64,000 nt of DNA from Aurelia coerulea (taxonomy: Eukaryota > Cnidaria > Scyphozoa > Semaeostomeae > Ulmaridae): assembly GCA_039566865.1 (NCBI GenBank), contig CM076952.1, positions 10,374,501 through 10,438,500 of the forward strand, read 5' to 3'. The notes beneath the pieces were generated by a model that saw nothing but the letters and a program-made list of their open reading frames with translations, had not been told where the DNA came from and did no database searches. Within the stretch, counting starts at the first letter, position 1; every line of letters begins with the position of its first letter. Shown in pieces: positions 30,760 through 41,525 of the stretch. The position numbers were made by a program, and so were the translations under genes.

Positions 30760-31463
30760 GTACTTCTGCAGCACTGGGAATAAACTCAGCGAGAATGTGC
30801 CCAAAAAAGCTAACCCACTCTTATCTGGTGAATACCCGCTCGAAAACTCCTCGGTTCCCTTTTTTCTTTTTCTGCCATCATGACAGATAAATTATCATCG
30901 ACCTTGAACAAGATGAAAACATCACATGGTTCAGGCCACGATGGCATTGCGAGCTTTTATTTGGAGATTGCTTTGCCAGTTGTTGGCGGGTCCTTATGTG
31001 ATCTTTTCAACTAATCATTTTTTTGCGGGAAATTTCCGGAGGACTGGTAGATAGCGCGTATTGCACCTATTTTCAAAAGTGGCGCAAAGGATGACAGGTC
31101 GAACTATAGGCCAATGTCAGTTCTACCTTTCATATCTCGGCTATTTGAGAAGTTAGTTTTGAGTCAGTTTTATGACTATCTGGACGCAAATAAATCACAA
31201 TATGAGCATGAGTCTGGTTTTCGACTCTTACATTCGGTTGCCACAGCCCTTATGGCAAGCACCAATGGTTGGTACCTGAATATAGATAAAGGAAAATATG
31301 CTGGTCTAATTTTCATTGACTTGAAGAAGGCTTTGGACACGGTTGATCATGAAATCATACTAAAAAAACTGAAAATGTATGGAGTGACTGGCCTGGAACA
31401 TTACGGGTTCATCTCATACTTGGATAACCGTAAACAATTCTGCAGGGTAGATGGCACTTCCTC
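30760..31463 (+). pseudogene. LINE H reverse transcriptase, 5' part
   Basis: From about 30880 shifted frames give a TLNKMKTSHGSGHDGIASFY-like stretch and RIAPIFKSGAKDDRSNYRPM. 31114-31463 reads SVLPFISRLFEKLVLSQFYD, SGFRLLHSVATALM, GLIFIDLKKALDTVDHE and KQFCRVDGTSS. The first catalytic region reads FIDLKKALDTVDH, with Ala-Leu-Asp in place of the usual Ala-Phe-Asp. It is then cut by the inserted element. Confidence 0.85.
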
Positions 31464-31483
31464 GGGGGGGGGGGGGGGGGGGG
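31464..31483. repeat. Homopolymer run of 20 G at a transposon end
   Basis: Longest G run in the window. It is mirrored by 10 C at 34515-34524 at the other end of the same element. Confidence 0.95.
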
Positions 31484-31545
31484 TAACTTAACAAGTATAT
31501 GGTAGCGGGGACGTGCCATTTTTTAGGGGTACCTTTTTGTTGGCA

Positions 31546-31660
31546 AATACGGAATTATGGGTATACATTTTCACCAAAGTGGGTAGGCACACGGAATTAT
31601 GGGTATGCATTCTCACCAAACTGGGTAGGCACACGGAATTATGGGTATACAATTTGAGAA
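31546..31660. repeat. 43-bp tandem repeat
   Basis: Units begin ACGGAATTATGGGTAT and include CACCAAAGTGGGTAGGCAC. There are two full copies and part of a third. The ACGGAATTATGGG core recurs in the same orientation near 34416 and 34449. Confidence 0.8.
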
Positions 31661-33338
31661 ATATAAAAAACCGTGAGAATCATGTATGAATTTCTCACAA
31701 TATGATCAATCTGGTGTCTTAAAAAACTACAAAGTGGTATTTTATGTATCTTGTGACTCTGTCTTTGTCAAATGTCTGATTACACAAATATTACACACCA
31801 TATTTTCTGTAAGGTACAGTAGGTCTCTTGCTGATCACACCATTTTGTTCCAAAAAGAGGTCGTATATTAAGCAGTGGGGCTCTGACGGAACAACAAGGG
31901 TGACTTTCTTCCGAAAATCCTCCAAGCCTACCACCACAAAGCTGACTAGAATCTGGTAGCAACCCCCGCGGATGCACTTCTATATCAAAGGTGATACGCA
32001 AGCTTGTCTGTAAATTCACTGAGATAGGGTGAAAAAGTTTTCAAATCCTAGGACCTAGGATTTAGAAAAAAGGTGGGTTATTTTACAATTTGGTCAGTGG
32101 ATTTTAAAAAGATACTAAGATTAAAATCAACTAATTTCAGGAAATAAGATTGTTGTGGATGGTTTCCTCTTGTGAGTTACAATTGACTAGTCATTACGTG
32201 CAATAAACTTGATGTTGAATGATTATCAAATTCATACATTATTATAGACTTTCTATACAGTGTTGAATACAAAACAGTTGGTGATGCAATTATCTTTGTT
32301 TTGGCCAGATCAAATTCCTCAATTGAAGTCTAATAATAATCTAGGCATACATTTCTCAATAATAGCAAGTCACCAGTAGTTCTATGTATTCAGGTGTAGA
32401 GAAAGGGACAAAATCCAGCAGCTATCGAAAAGTATTCAAAGGCAAGTAGTAGCTAACATGCATATTCTTGATATGGTGTGGGTCGTGTTTCCTTTTCCAT
32501 TAGGTAAAGCCATTTTAGTACAGTGGGTGATACTTGCAGTAGTCATGTACTTGATCTAATAGATCAGGCCGAACCTAACGTTAAATCAGTCAACTTTATC
32601 TGTAAAATGTTATATATGGAGAAGTGCTCCAAATTGCTCCAATGCAGTTACATAATAACATTAATTGTACAGCTGTATCGAAACCGATATTATGATTTCC
32701 TTGGAGACAAAGTGGATAATAAGTCTGCATTTCTGACTGGCATCACTGCTGTTTCAGGTAGGAAAAGCGTTCTACCTTGCCTCTCTCTTTTATTATTTTA
32801 TTTTGCTTCTCTCTCAGTCGTCAGTTTTGATCAGCTTTTCATTCAGTAGATTTTCAGTTTTGTTTGATGGGAAACATCTTCTCAGAGTTGCATAGGTAGA
32901 GGCATCTTCATACTAAAACATCTTACCACATATAACTTCATGGTAGTGCAGTATTCACTTGAAAGTTGTTGCGATATACCCGATATAAATATAAACAGAC
33001 TCTGCCATTTCTGCTTTCTGACACAGCCATCTTTTCATATTTTCATGGAAGCAACAGCCTGTTTTGCAATTTGAGGCTTGGTGAAAAAACGCGGGAAAAG
33101 GAAAGAGGATGTGTCGCTGCTACATTTCATTCGAAGTAATTTTGAGAGCTAGATAAGCTGGTGATGAGGGTCCTTATGCAGTTAATGATGTCAATGAACA
33201 AAAATTGCCGAGGGAAAGCCAGAGGAAAGTCTCATTTTTTGCCGCTGCTACATGTTTCAGTGCAATTTGGTATAGTGCCATTGGTAAGATGGTTAGGCCT
33301 ATACTTTAAATTTGAAAGTTCGGTTTTAATACATTGAG

Positions 33339-33620
33339 CACCCGGGGATGTGCTTGCCAATAGGGCCCCATTTTCGGAAGAAAATTCCAGGACAGGGTTA
33401 TACCTTTTGTGTATCTATTCCGGCACAGGTATGTTCATTAACCTTTTTTTCCAGGACAGGTCAGATTTGACATGTAAAATCAAGGTAACTCACAAAAGAG
33501 ACTTGTATTATCCAAGACAGGTACTATGTTTTCAAACATTTATTCCAGGACAGGGTCATAAAATGTTCTTTTGGCAGGCACATCCCCGTTGTTTTTCTCC
33601 AAGGTAGACCCCCCGGGGGT
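33339..33620. mobile_element. Possible small nested MITE with repeated CCAGGACAGG
   Basis: CGGGGATGTGCTTGCCAA near the left end is inverted at 33573-33590 (TTGGCAGGCACATCCCC). Inside are four degenerate TTCCAGGACAGG units. Boundaries are approximate and no target duplication is seen. Confidence 0.45.
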
Positions 33621-34003
33621 TTTTCGGTGGTCATCAGTCCAGATCAAGAGAGGGCAGCAGATTTGTTTACAATTTCCTTGAAAATAAAAATGCAATGTAC
33701 TCAATGCGTTTTACCATAGTTTAACACAACATCACATCAATAACATCGTAAATGCAAAGTAAATGGGATGTACGTAATGTAATACACAGGTAAAAGTATG
33801 GTGAAATATTCCCCCACAAGAGGTAGTGAAATATTCTTTGAAATAGGATTGGAGGGGTACATTACAGTTATATTTCAAAGGTGCTGAAATAGAACCTGTT
33901 CTATTACAACAGATATACTATGAAATATGCCTGTTCTGTTACACTCTCAGTGCTAATGCCTGTGAAATATTCCATGCATGACATATTCAAGGAATATACC
34001 AAA

Positions 34004-34275
34004 GGGGTACTATTTCATAGTTTCTAGGCACTAAATTATGCCTATCCTATTACACAGTCCTCTAATATTCTACAGAATATAACAAAGGGGTATATTTCAT
34101 AGCCTTCTGGGCACTAAATTATGCCTGTCCTATTACACAGTCCTATAAGTATAATATTCTACAGAATATAACAAAGGGGTATATTTCATAGTCTTCTGGG
34201 CACTAAATTATGCCTGTCCTATTACACAGTCCTATAATATTCTACAGAATACAACAAAGGGGTATATTTCACAGT
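34004..34275. repeat. Minisatellite, three units of 83, 89 and 83 bp plus a partial
   Basis: Each unit starts GGGGTA(TA/C)TATTTCATAG and contains GGCACTAAATTATGCC and TACACAGTCCT. Unit 2 has a 6-bp internal duplication (AGTATA). It lies near the right end of the inserted element. Confidence 0.9.
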
Positions 34276-34533
34276 CTCAAACTCTTAGTTGGAGTCTGAC
34301 CTATGAAACTGTATACATATCAAGACAATTGAAGCTATTGCTCTTCCAAAGCAACCACACAAATGGGGTGTACTGTGCGTTAAGGGGTTCCACCTTTTTT
34401 TACACAATCAGTGACACGGAATTATGGGTCCCTTTTTTCAAATATTGACACGGAATTATGACCCCAATTTTTTTCTCAAAATGGCAGGTCCCTATTACTT
34501 TACCCGCAAAGTTACCCCCCCCCCGAGGACACT

Positions 34534-35386
34534 TCCTCTGATGTAACGGGAATAAATTGTGGAGTTCCTCCAGGCTCTTGTCTTGGTCCACTCTTATTTC
34601 TGATTTACATCAATGATTTGCCTTTTTCCCTGCAGAAATCTCATGTCAGCATGTATGCCGATGATACGGCCATTTCCCTCTCTTCAAAAAGCGTTGATGA
34701 CCTACAAAATTACCCAAAGTCAGATCTTTTTGAAGCTACAGGATTGGTTGCATGCAAGCAACTTTCTTCTGAACGTTGTGAAAACGCAAGCACTTATGAT
34801 AGGCTCTGGTCCAAACATCCGTAAGATCGAAAGCCAGCCTGATGCTCAACCATATTTTTCAATAGGTGATCAGGACATTGAAATGATTACCAATACAAGA
34901 TACCTAGGTGTTCAGATAGACAGCCAACTCGATTGGGACAAACATATTGATACTATCAAGACCAAGGCAAATCGAGCCCTTGGACTTATTAGGTATTCTA
35001 AGAAATATCTTCCATCTGACGTACTCAACAAAATGTATAGAGGAAACGTTGAGCCCCATTTGAGTTACTATTGTTCCGTTTAGGGCTGCTGTAGTAAATC
35101 AAAGGTTGACGTCTTGCAAAAGATCCAAAACAGAGCTGCAAGAATTGTAATGAGCAGCCCATACGATGCTTCTGCTGCTCCGATAATTGAGAATCTTGGC
35201 TGGTCAAATATCAGTAATCTTGTAAGAAAAGAGACAGCCACGCTTACTTACAAATCTTTGAATTCGCTTGCCCCAGATTACTTGAAAATTTTTTTCATAA
35301 AATGTTCGGACAGAAGAGAGCGGTTTCTGCGCTCATCAGAAACTGATCTTAAGATACCGCTCCTAAAAACTATCAATGATCAATGA
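34534..35386 (+). pseudogene. LINE H reverse transcriptase core and C-terminus
   Basis: After the insertion the frames read [44 protein letters not shown] (catalytic YADD), [52 protein letters not shown] then a stop where relatives have W, and QNRAARIVMSSPYDASAAPI then NLGWSNISNLV. A frameshift near 34720 and the TAG at about 35082 inactivate it. The C-terminal part diverges from the LINE G family, so H is a separate subfamily. Confidence 0.88.
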
Positions 35387-35559
35387 CCAAAAGGCGTTTT
35401 CTTATCGCGGTGCAACATATTTATATCTGAAACCTATTTTAACCTGTATGAATATTATAAAATGAATATGAAAAAATGAAAAAATGAAATAAACAAGCGG
35501 AAAACAAATTAAATCAATACTAAGTTAATCAATGATTGCCGAGAGTCATAAGAGAGATG

Positions 35560-35815
35560 GTCCCGAAGGATTGAAATACTTTAATGAATAGGAAGGTCAA
35601 AAGTCAAAATATTTCTCAGTGTCGCTGATAATGTGAATATATTCAAGGAATCCGTTATGGCCTGACCTATAGATGTGGTCCCCAATAGCTGAACAGTTAC
35701 TTTTTGTCTTTCGACCTACTTTATTGGCACCAAAGTGCTCTCTACACCGAGTAACTAAATTACGGGTTGTTGTCCCAAAGAACACGCCATGGCAATCAAG
35801 AAACTTATGTGAGTG
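35560..35815 (-). pseudogene. GIY-YIG-like endonuclease fragment (possible Penelope-like element)
   Basis: The minus strand reads HKFLDCHGVFFGTTTRNLVT, RCREHFGANKVGRKT, SAIGDHIYRSGH and ISDTEKYFDF. A hydrophobic pair of strands (GVFFG in place of YVG), then T-x-R-x-L-x-x-R-x-x-EH and a later S-A-I-x-x-H, is the order of a GIY-YIG nuclease as found at the C-terminus of Penelope-like retroelements. No reverse transcriptase is adjacent. It could also be a stray domain from another element. Confidence 0.55.
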
Positions 35816-35966
35816 ATGTCATATCATGAATTGAGGCCATAGAAAAATACTCTGCATGGCTTAATTAAGTCTTTATCATCACCGTTTTGGTTAGAACCTT
35901 CTCAGATTCACATCTGTGTTTTACTTTTCAAACAATGTAATATAAATTAATTTTTTGTAACTGCAG

Positions 35967-36083
35967 GCAGCTCAATCAGTATTCTTCACAGTATTCTGCA
36001 GTCATAACATCCCATTGCATAGAACAAGTATTGAAAAAGCCCCAAGCTTTTTGCAGAAGCATTTCGGTGATCATATACTTAAG
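35967..36083 (+). CDS. Host exon of a NOA1/YqeH-like GTPase gene
   Basis: 117 bp, phase 0 on both sides, between the acceptor TTTTTGTAACTGCAG and the donor GTTAGT. It reads AAQSVFFTVFCSHNIPLHRT then SIEKAPSFLQKHFGDHILK. In YqeH/NOA1 proteins the segment after the circularly permuted GTPase domain has the same order: hydrophobic strand, a xxLHRTxxEKAxxL motif, then a short helix before a P-x-xR stretch. It fits directly onto the exon at 53716, which begins VPFGDPERKAQFP. The protein family acts in mitochondrial ribosome assembly and respiration. The gene runs left to right across the window. Confidence 0.7.
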
Positions 36084-36269
36084 GTTAGTATTCGTGGTCA
36101 GTCACAAACTACTATCATGTTTTTATTTGCAAGTTGTGCCATGCCAATTTTATTTAATTGCAGTTGTGTCGGGTCAGTTTTCCATGTAGATTCCAAATGT
36201 CGATGTTGCTTAATTGTATGATATTGTATCATATTCAATTCAGAGTTCAGTCTTGTTACTTCTAATTGC

Positions 36270-36765
36270 CCTTCGGCTAAAAGCTAAAAGCTCGGGATGT
36301 TGCGTTTCTGTTAAAAAGTTTGGATGGGAAAAAATCCACAGGTGAGGATCAAATACCCCCAAAACTAGTATCACTTAAGCAAAACTAGTAACCATTAACC
36401 AATGCTATTATTAACTGTAGTATACGCAATTTTTGTTTTCCAGAAAATGCGAAAAAAGCGGCGGTTTGCCCCTTCGACAGAAGAGAGCTGAATAGCGCTG
36501 CTGAAAGAAATTATCATCCTGTCAGTGTTGTGAATACTTTTTCAAAAATATACGAAAAAGCCGTAAAACAACAGCTTATCTCACATCAAGATAAAACACT
36601 CTTTATCTTTATCTTGGCTTACAGAAAAGCATACAGTACACAAAATGTGTTGATAAATCTAGCAGAAGAATGGAGGGTAGACTGGCTACACAATCTCTGT
36701 ATGCTCCTTAGAACTGATTTGTCGCTAATACAGAGACTTGTTGCCAAACAGTGTCTGAAATCGGA
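36270..36765 (+). mobile_element. LINE reverse transcriptase fragment (another APE family)
   Basis: Frames read LKSLDGKKSTGEDQIPPKLV, then after stops LTNAIINCSIRNFCFPENAK and NYHPVSVVNTFSKIYEKAVK, QQLISHQD, FILAYRKAYSTQNVLINLAE. This is the finger region of an APE LINE reverse transcriptase (usual NYRPVSVLNxFSKIxE). It stops before the active site. Several stops are present. Confidence 0.75.
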
Positions 36766-38149
36766 CTAACTTGATAGCCTCGTTTTCATAAGCGCTACAT
36801 GCATAAAACGCGGACCACGGAATTAATATTTGGTTGTTGTTGCTGCTGTGATCAGTAATCATCAAAATGACTCAAGAAAACAACACATTGATACCAAGTT
36901 TTATTCATGTGAATTTGAAAGAATTTTAGACAGTTTATGACTCTGACAAAATTGAGAATGGACAGTGAACATAAATTTGAAATTTCAGAGTGACCAAAGA
37001 TAAAGGAATCAAAGATTTGACCAGATTAGGCATTACATCATCATTATACATTATCATTAGCAATCAGTTAAGTGGTATCTGAAGTGCAAGGAATTTTCAA
37101 AGGAACTGTCCTTTATATTTGCTCCAAGTGATATAGACAATCTCTCTCCAAGAAAAGTGCCATCTAAATGCATCCTGGTACAAGGTCTGATAATAATGAA
37201 GCAGGTATCTTGCTTTAAACAAACCCCTATAGATTAAAGATATCAACATCAATGTGATGAAGTAACAATACTTGTTAAATCACAAGCAAAAAATTATATC
37301 ACCCTTTCCTTTCCCTATGTGATCCAAACACGGGGGGGGGGGGGTTGGATCACATAAGGAACTTCCATAGTAAAAGTACCTGGGGATTTTTAGTCATGTT
37401 CACAAAAAACCATAAAATTTTTTTACTAAAATATCTAAAGATTGTTTCATTTGGCAAATCTGGCACTTGTTGTTTCATTTGGCACTTGCATTCAAACCAA
37501 AACAACTGTTAAGGTGATAAAGTACAACAGCCCAACATTGCGAAGTAACATGCTTGCAGTTAGATAATATTAGAAATTGAAATACACGAGCCAAATGTAA
37601 ACGAAAAAATCACTACTAACCTGAACTTAGAGTAGGCCTACACCTACACTACACTGCAGTTTTGTACTGACAAATGACACTCACTGCTGTCTTGAAAATG
37701 CCTCTCAAGTATTGCAACAGCATTACATTTTGCCATTTCCTGTTAGAGCACAAACAAATATCTCTTCCCAGTGCCCACTTTATCATGCCAAATGGCTGGC
37801 TAAATTCCTTCAGCTTCATTTGCTTCTGGTCGATCAAGCTGCGACGACAGCGCCGGTCGCCATTGCATTGCTTCTTCTTGAAAAACTCAGACCAAACAGG
37901 CCTCTACTTCAAAGGGAGGTTTTCCAGTAAAAAATAAGTAAAGTGAGGAAAAGTTGATTGGCTACAAAAAAATTTACTATTGTTTTGGCCGAAATGCTCC
38001 AATCAGATTTACAATTCGGTTTTTCGTTCTGAAAATTCCGATTTGAGACACTCTCTGGCAACTAGTCCCTCATTGAGCTGGCCATCAGCAACAACAACAA
38101 CAGCGAAATCGAGGGACTAGTGTAGCTAGTCTAAATGGAGGGCAAAACT
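36766..38149. other. Unassigned, probably intronic
   Basis: No exon or LINE domain recognised. A plus-strand frame at 37674-37937 shows no motif. It contains the 12-bp inverted repeat with a 13-G loop (37316-37356). Confidence 0.45.
37316..37356. repeat. Inverted repeat with a 13-G loop
   Basis: TATGTGATCCAA (37316-37327) is perfectly mirrored by TTGGATCACATA (37345-37356) around ACAC and 13 G. Confidence 0.9.
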
Positions 38150-38211
38150 TTTTTTTTTTTTATCACAAATAAAAACAACTAACTACAACGAAATATAAAT
38201 ATAAATATTCT

Positions 38212-38268
38212 GTGGCTGCCATAGCTGGAAAGGACACGATGTCATCGAGTTCCAACTACGGCAGCCAC
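38212..38268 (-). other. LINE 3'-UTR hairpin
   Basis: GTGGCTGCCATAGCTGGAA and TTCCAACTACGGCAGCCAC are inverted with two mismatches. On the minus (LINE RNA) strand both mismatches become G-U pairs, so the folded RNA is fully paired. A small CGAT/ATCG stem sits in the loop. Confidence 0.75.
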
Positions 38269-38538
38269 TTACATCAATGGTGAAATCTACATCAAATTGT
38301 TTTAAAAGAAAGAAAAAGAACAGCACAGGCGTCTCAGAAAGAAGAACTCCCTCGACCTTATGGCAGTTGCTTGACTCTCAAACGAGCACAGACAGATGAG
38401 ACACCTAAAGATGCCGCGAGGATTATGTAATATATCAGATCTGCTATTCATGATACAAATGGGAGTACTTCTTTACAAGACACCCGCTACAAATACCACA
38501 AATAAAACGAAAATATTGCTGCTGTTTTATGCTTAAAT

Positions 38539-41525
38539 TTAATTTGAAAACCTTTTCGTATTTTTGATAAAAGAAATGGTTGCTTCTAGGATTATTCGAT
38601 TGATAATGACATTATACTGTGAGTCCCCGAACAGAAGCAAATCACACAAAGGTTTAACATCTAAATTCACATTTAAACCAGGAACTTCAGAGAGCTGATC
38701 AAAGAAGTCCTGCCGCATCGAGTCAAACTGGGGGCAATGCAGGAGAAAGTGCTCATTGTCTTCCCTGTCGGTACCACAAGCACAAAATGGAGTAAGACTA
38801 TCAAAGTTGTGTCTAAATTTATGTTCATTCAGTGCACTAAACTTCAAACGCAACTTTGTCAGTAATCTGATGCCTTCAATATCAGAAATATTGTAGACAG
38901 AATTTCGCTCAGGTCTTATGATTTTTAATAATTTGCTTTTGAACTGAGAAAGGGACATTGAATTTTTGATCTCTTCCCCAAGCATATTCCACTCAAACAG
39001 GGTATTATGAAAGTAAGTATTAGAAAAACGATTGGTTCTAGCAACATGTACTTCATAATCCCGGGAGTGTCTAAGACTGTAGTTGAGATGACGTTCGGGA
39101 GGGATTGCATCAAAAAGGTAGCCTGGTGATCGTGATTTCATTAAGTTAAAGAAATGACACAGCCTCCTGTACCATCTTCTGTCGTACAGACTCTCCCATC
39201 CTAATTCTTCATAAAGTCTTTGCCTATTTGTACCTCTCCAAGCACCAGCAACAGCTAAGGCTGCAGAGTATTGTGTCTGTTCAAGCCTTTGCGTAAATGT
39301 TAAGCGCATGTCTGGGTCATATTTGTGATAAATGATGTCTCCATAGTCTAAGTGTGGTCTTACGTATAACTTGTAGATTTGATCTAACACATCCCTAGAC
39401 ACATACTTGGACAGAAATTTTATCATCCCTATGCCCCTTCTAGCCTTGCCAATAGCCTCTTTAATATGACTTAGAAAATTCAGTTCAGAATCAAGTTGCA
39501 TTCCAAGATGCTTGTGCTCAGATTTTCTCTCAACTTCATCATTGCCTAGGAAAATTTGTGGATGGAATGGCTTTACTTTTTTGCAAGAGAAAACAACCTC
39601 TTCAGTTTTATTTACATTAAACTGCATTTTCCATTGCCATGCCCATAATCGAACTCTGTCAAGATCTGCATTGAGTTCATCAGCAGATCTTCTTTCATCT
39701 TGAACAACTGAGAAGAGAGATGTATCATCCGCAAACATTTTGACATCACAGTTCACATTCTCAACAAGATCATTTATGTAGACAAGAAAAAACAGAGGAC
39801 CCAAGACAGAGCCCTGTGGCACACCAGCACATATCGCTGCCCATTTTGAGCTTTTCCCGTTCAGAACAACTCGCTGTTTTCGATTTGCTAAGTAGTCCTG
39901 GATCAAAGTAAGGACGTTCCCATTTATACCATTGCACTTTAATTTGTATAGGAGGCCCTCGTGCCAAACCCTGTCAAACGCTTTGGAAAGATCAAGAAAG
40001 ACGGCTCTAGTTTCAAGAGAAGGACAAGCTTCAAATACTTTGTAGATGTTGTGGGTGATAGATAACAACTGATTAATAGTGGAATCTCCCGGCCGAAAAC
40101 CTGATTGTTGTTGGGCTAGAAGTCTATTCTCAGAAAGATGTTTGTAAATTTCGTCGAACACTATTTTTTCAAATATCTTCCCAAATATAGGTAGAAGCGA
40201 AATGGGCCTATAGTTCGTTTTGTTCTGCCTGCTGTCTTTCTTGTGGATAGGAATTACGTTTGCCTTTTTCCAAACTGAAGGATAAGTTCCGGTCTCCAAA
40301 GATTTTTCAAAGATTAAACATAGGGGCTCAACTGTCGAGGCATCGCATATCTTAATCATATGAACAGATATATTGTCACAGCCGCCAGCTTTTTTGCAAT
40401 CAAGGGCACGAATTAATAGTAGTACTTTATCCCTGTTAATGGCAATATCCGTTAAAGGTGAATTGCACCGGGGCAAAAAGTTCGGAATTGTGCTGCCGGT
40501 TGATATTGCGGAACACTGTTGCACAAAGAAATCATTCAAAATGTTAGCCTTGGTATCTACGTTAGTAACAATGATTCCATTTTCTAGAATTGGTGGTATT
40601 CCCGAAATGCTCTTCTTATTCATTAATTTGTTCAAAGTAGACCAGTACGTTTTGATACCACTGCTGGGGTCAGACAATTTCCTACCTAGCTTTAAGTAAT
40701 ATTTTTCTTTGGCATCAAGAATCATTGTTGAGGTTTCTTTCCTGACGTCCTTAACTTTGATCCAGTCCTCTTGCTTTCTACCACGCTGCAAAAATTTTTT
40801 GTAAACCCTATGTTTTCGCCTTATTGCTGTTTTTACTTCCGCTGTCACCCATGGTGCGTCCTTGTCATTACATTTGACAATTTTGTTTGGTATGCCAGAA
40901 GACAATATAGAATATATCGTTGCGGTGAATACTTCAGTCATCTCATCTAATTCAAGACCCATTAGTCGCAAATTCCAATCGATCCCGTTAATTGTGTCCC
41001 GTATTGACTGAGTGTCCGCTTTTGCGTAATCCCACATGGTTCTCTTATAGGGTGGCGGCGTAGGGATAGACAAATTCAATTTGCCATGAATAATCTGATG
41101 TTGGCAATGATCATCCAAGGAATGGTGAACCCCAGATTCCACAAAAAGATTTGGTTGGTCAGTTATAATGAGATCAATACAAGACATGCTTTCACCGCGT
41201 ATGTTTGTGGGCTCATTGATTAATTGGTATACGTTATTTGTTTCTATAAACTCGTCTAAGGCAGTTCCTTCTGGATATTCATCATCCCCCTCCCACCACT
41301 GAGATGATCTACAGTTAAAATCTCCTGTTATAATCAATGCAGTTGGTTTCTCCTGTCTAAGGCGAGTTAATGTCATCTGCAGTTTATTCATGAACACTTC
41401 AAATTGTTCACTGTTTTGGCTAGGGCTGCGGTAAACAGTAACCATGAATATGTTCTTTCGCCCTATAGTTATATCAGCAACAATTATTTCCTGTAATAAT
41501 TCAAGATCTTTCCTACGTTTAATTG
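38539..41525 (-). pseudogene. LINE ORF: endonuclease C-part, reverse transcriptase and C-terminal domain
   Basis: An uninterrupted frame of over 968 residues. The endonuclease part shows MVTVYRSPSQNSEQF, ALIITGDFNCRSSQWW, CIDLIITDQPNLF and HHSLDDHCQH. The reverse transcriptase shows KKANVIPIHKKDSRQNKTNY, RPISLLPIFGKIFEKIVFD, AVFLDLSKAFDRVWHEGL, CAGVPQGSVLGPLFFLVYIN and MFADDTSLFSVV. The C-terminus has HKFRHNFDSLTPFCACGTDR and EDNEHFLLHCPQFDS, a Cys/His knuckle. The frame extends upstream to about 41525 (KRRKDLELLQEIIVADITIG). There a deletion of about 40-50 bp joins it out of frame to the N-terminal part, so the full protein cannot be made although the reverse transcriptase looks intact. Confidence 0.9.

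Larger units (their letters stand above)
31459..34529. mobile_element. Non-autonomous DNA transposon, 3.07 kb, with G-run ends
   Basis: Inserted in LINE H. The left end is TCCTC plus a run of 20 G, then TAACTT. The right end is AAGTTA plus 10 C, then GAGGA. Flanking CACT (31455-31458 and 34530-34533) is a 4-bp duplication if the symmetric TCCTC ends belong to the element; otherwise CACTTCCTC is a 9-bp duplication. Subterminal GGGACxTGCCATTTT is also inverted between ends. Removing the element gives the LINE reading DGTSSDVTG. No transposase is legible. It contains a 43-bp tandem repeat (31546), a smaller nested element (33339) and an 83-89-bp tandem repeat (34004). Confidence 0.8.
29331..35500 (+). 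mobile_element. CR1/L2-type LINE (copy H), split by a 3.07-kb element
   Basis: Begins in an esterase C-terminus (GKRGLHLNFEGN), then endonuclease (29577-30325), linker (30326-30700), reverse transcriptase (31114-31463 and, after the insertion 31459-34529, 34534-35386), ending near 35500 in ATGAAAAA-type repeats. The insertion divides [20 protein letters not shown]. Many stops and frameshifts show age. Confidence 0.85.

Noticed and set aside
32523..32849. 108-codon plus-strand frame inside the inserted element
   Set aside because: Ends near GTAGG after TTTCAG-like sequence, but no recognised domain; probably chance.
37674..37937. 87-codon plus-strand frame
   Set aside because: Overlaps another frame of similar length, with no motif or splice context.
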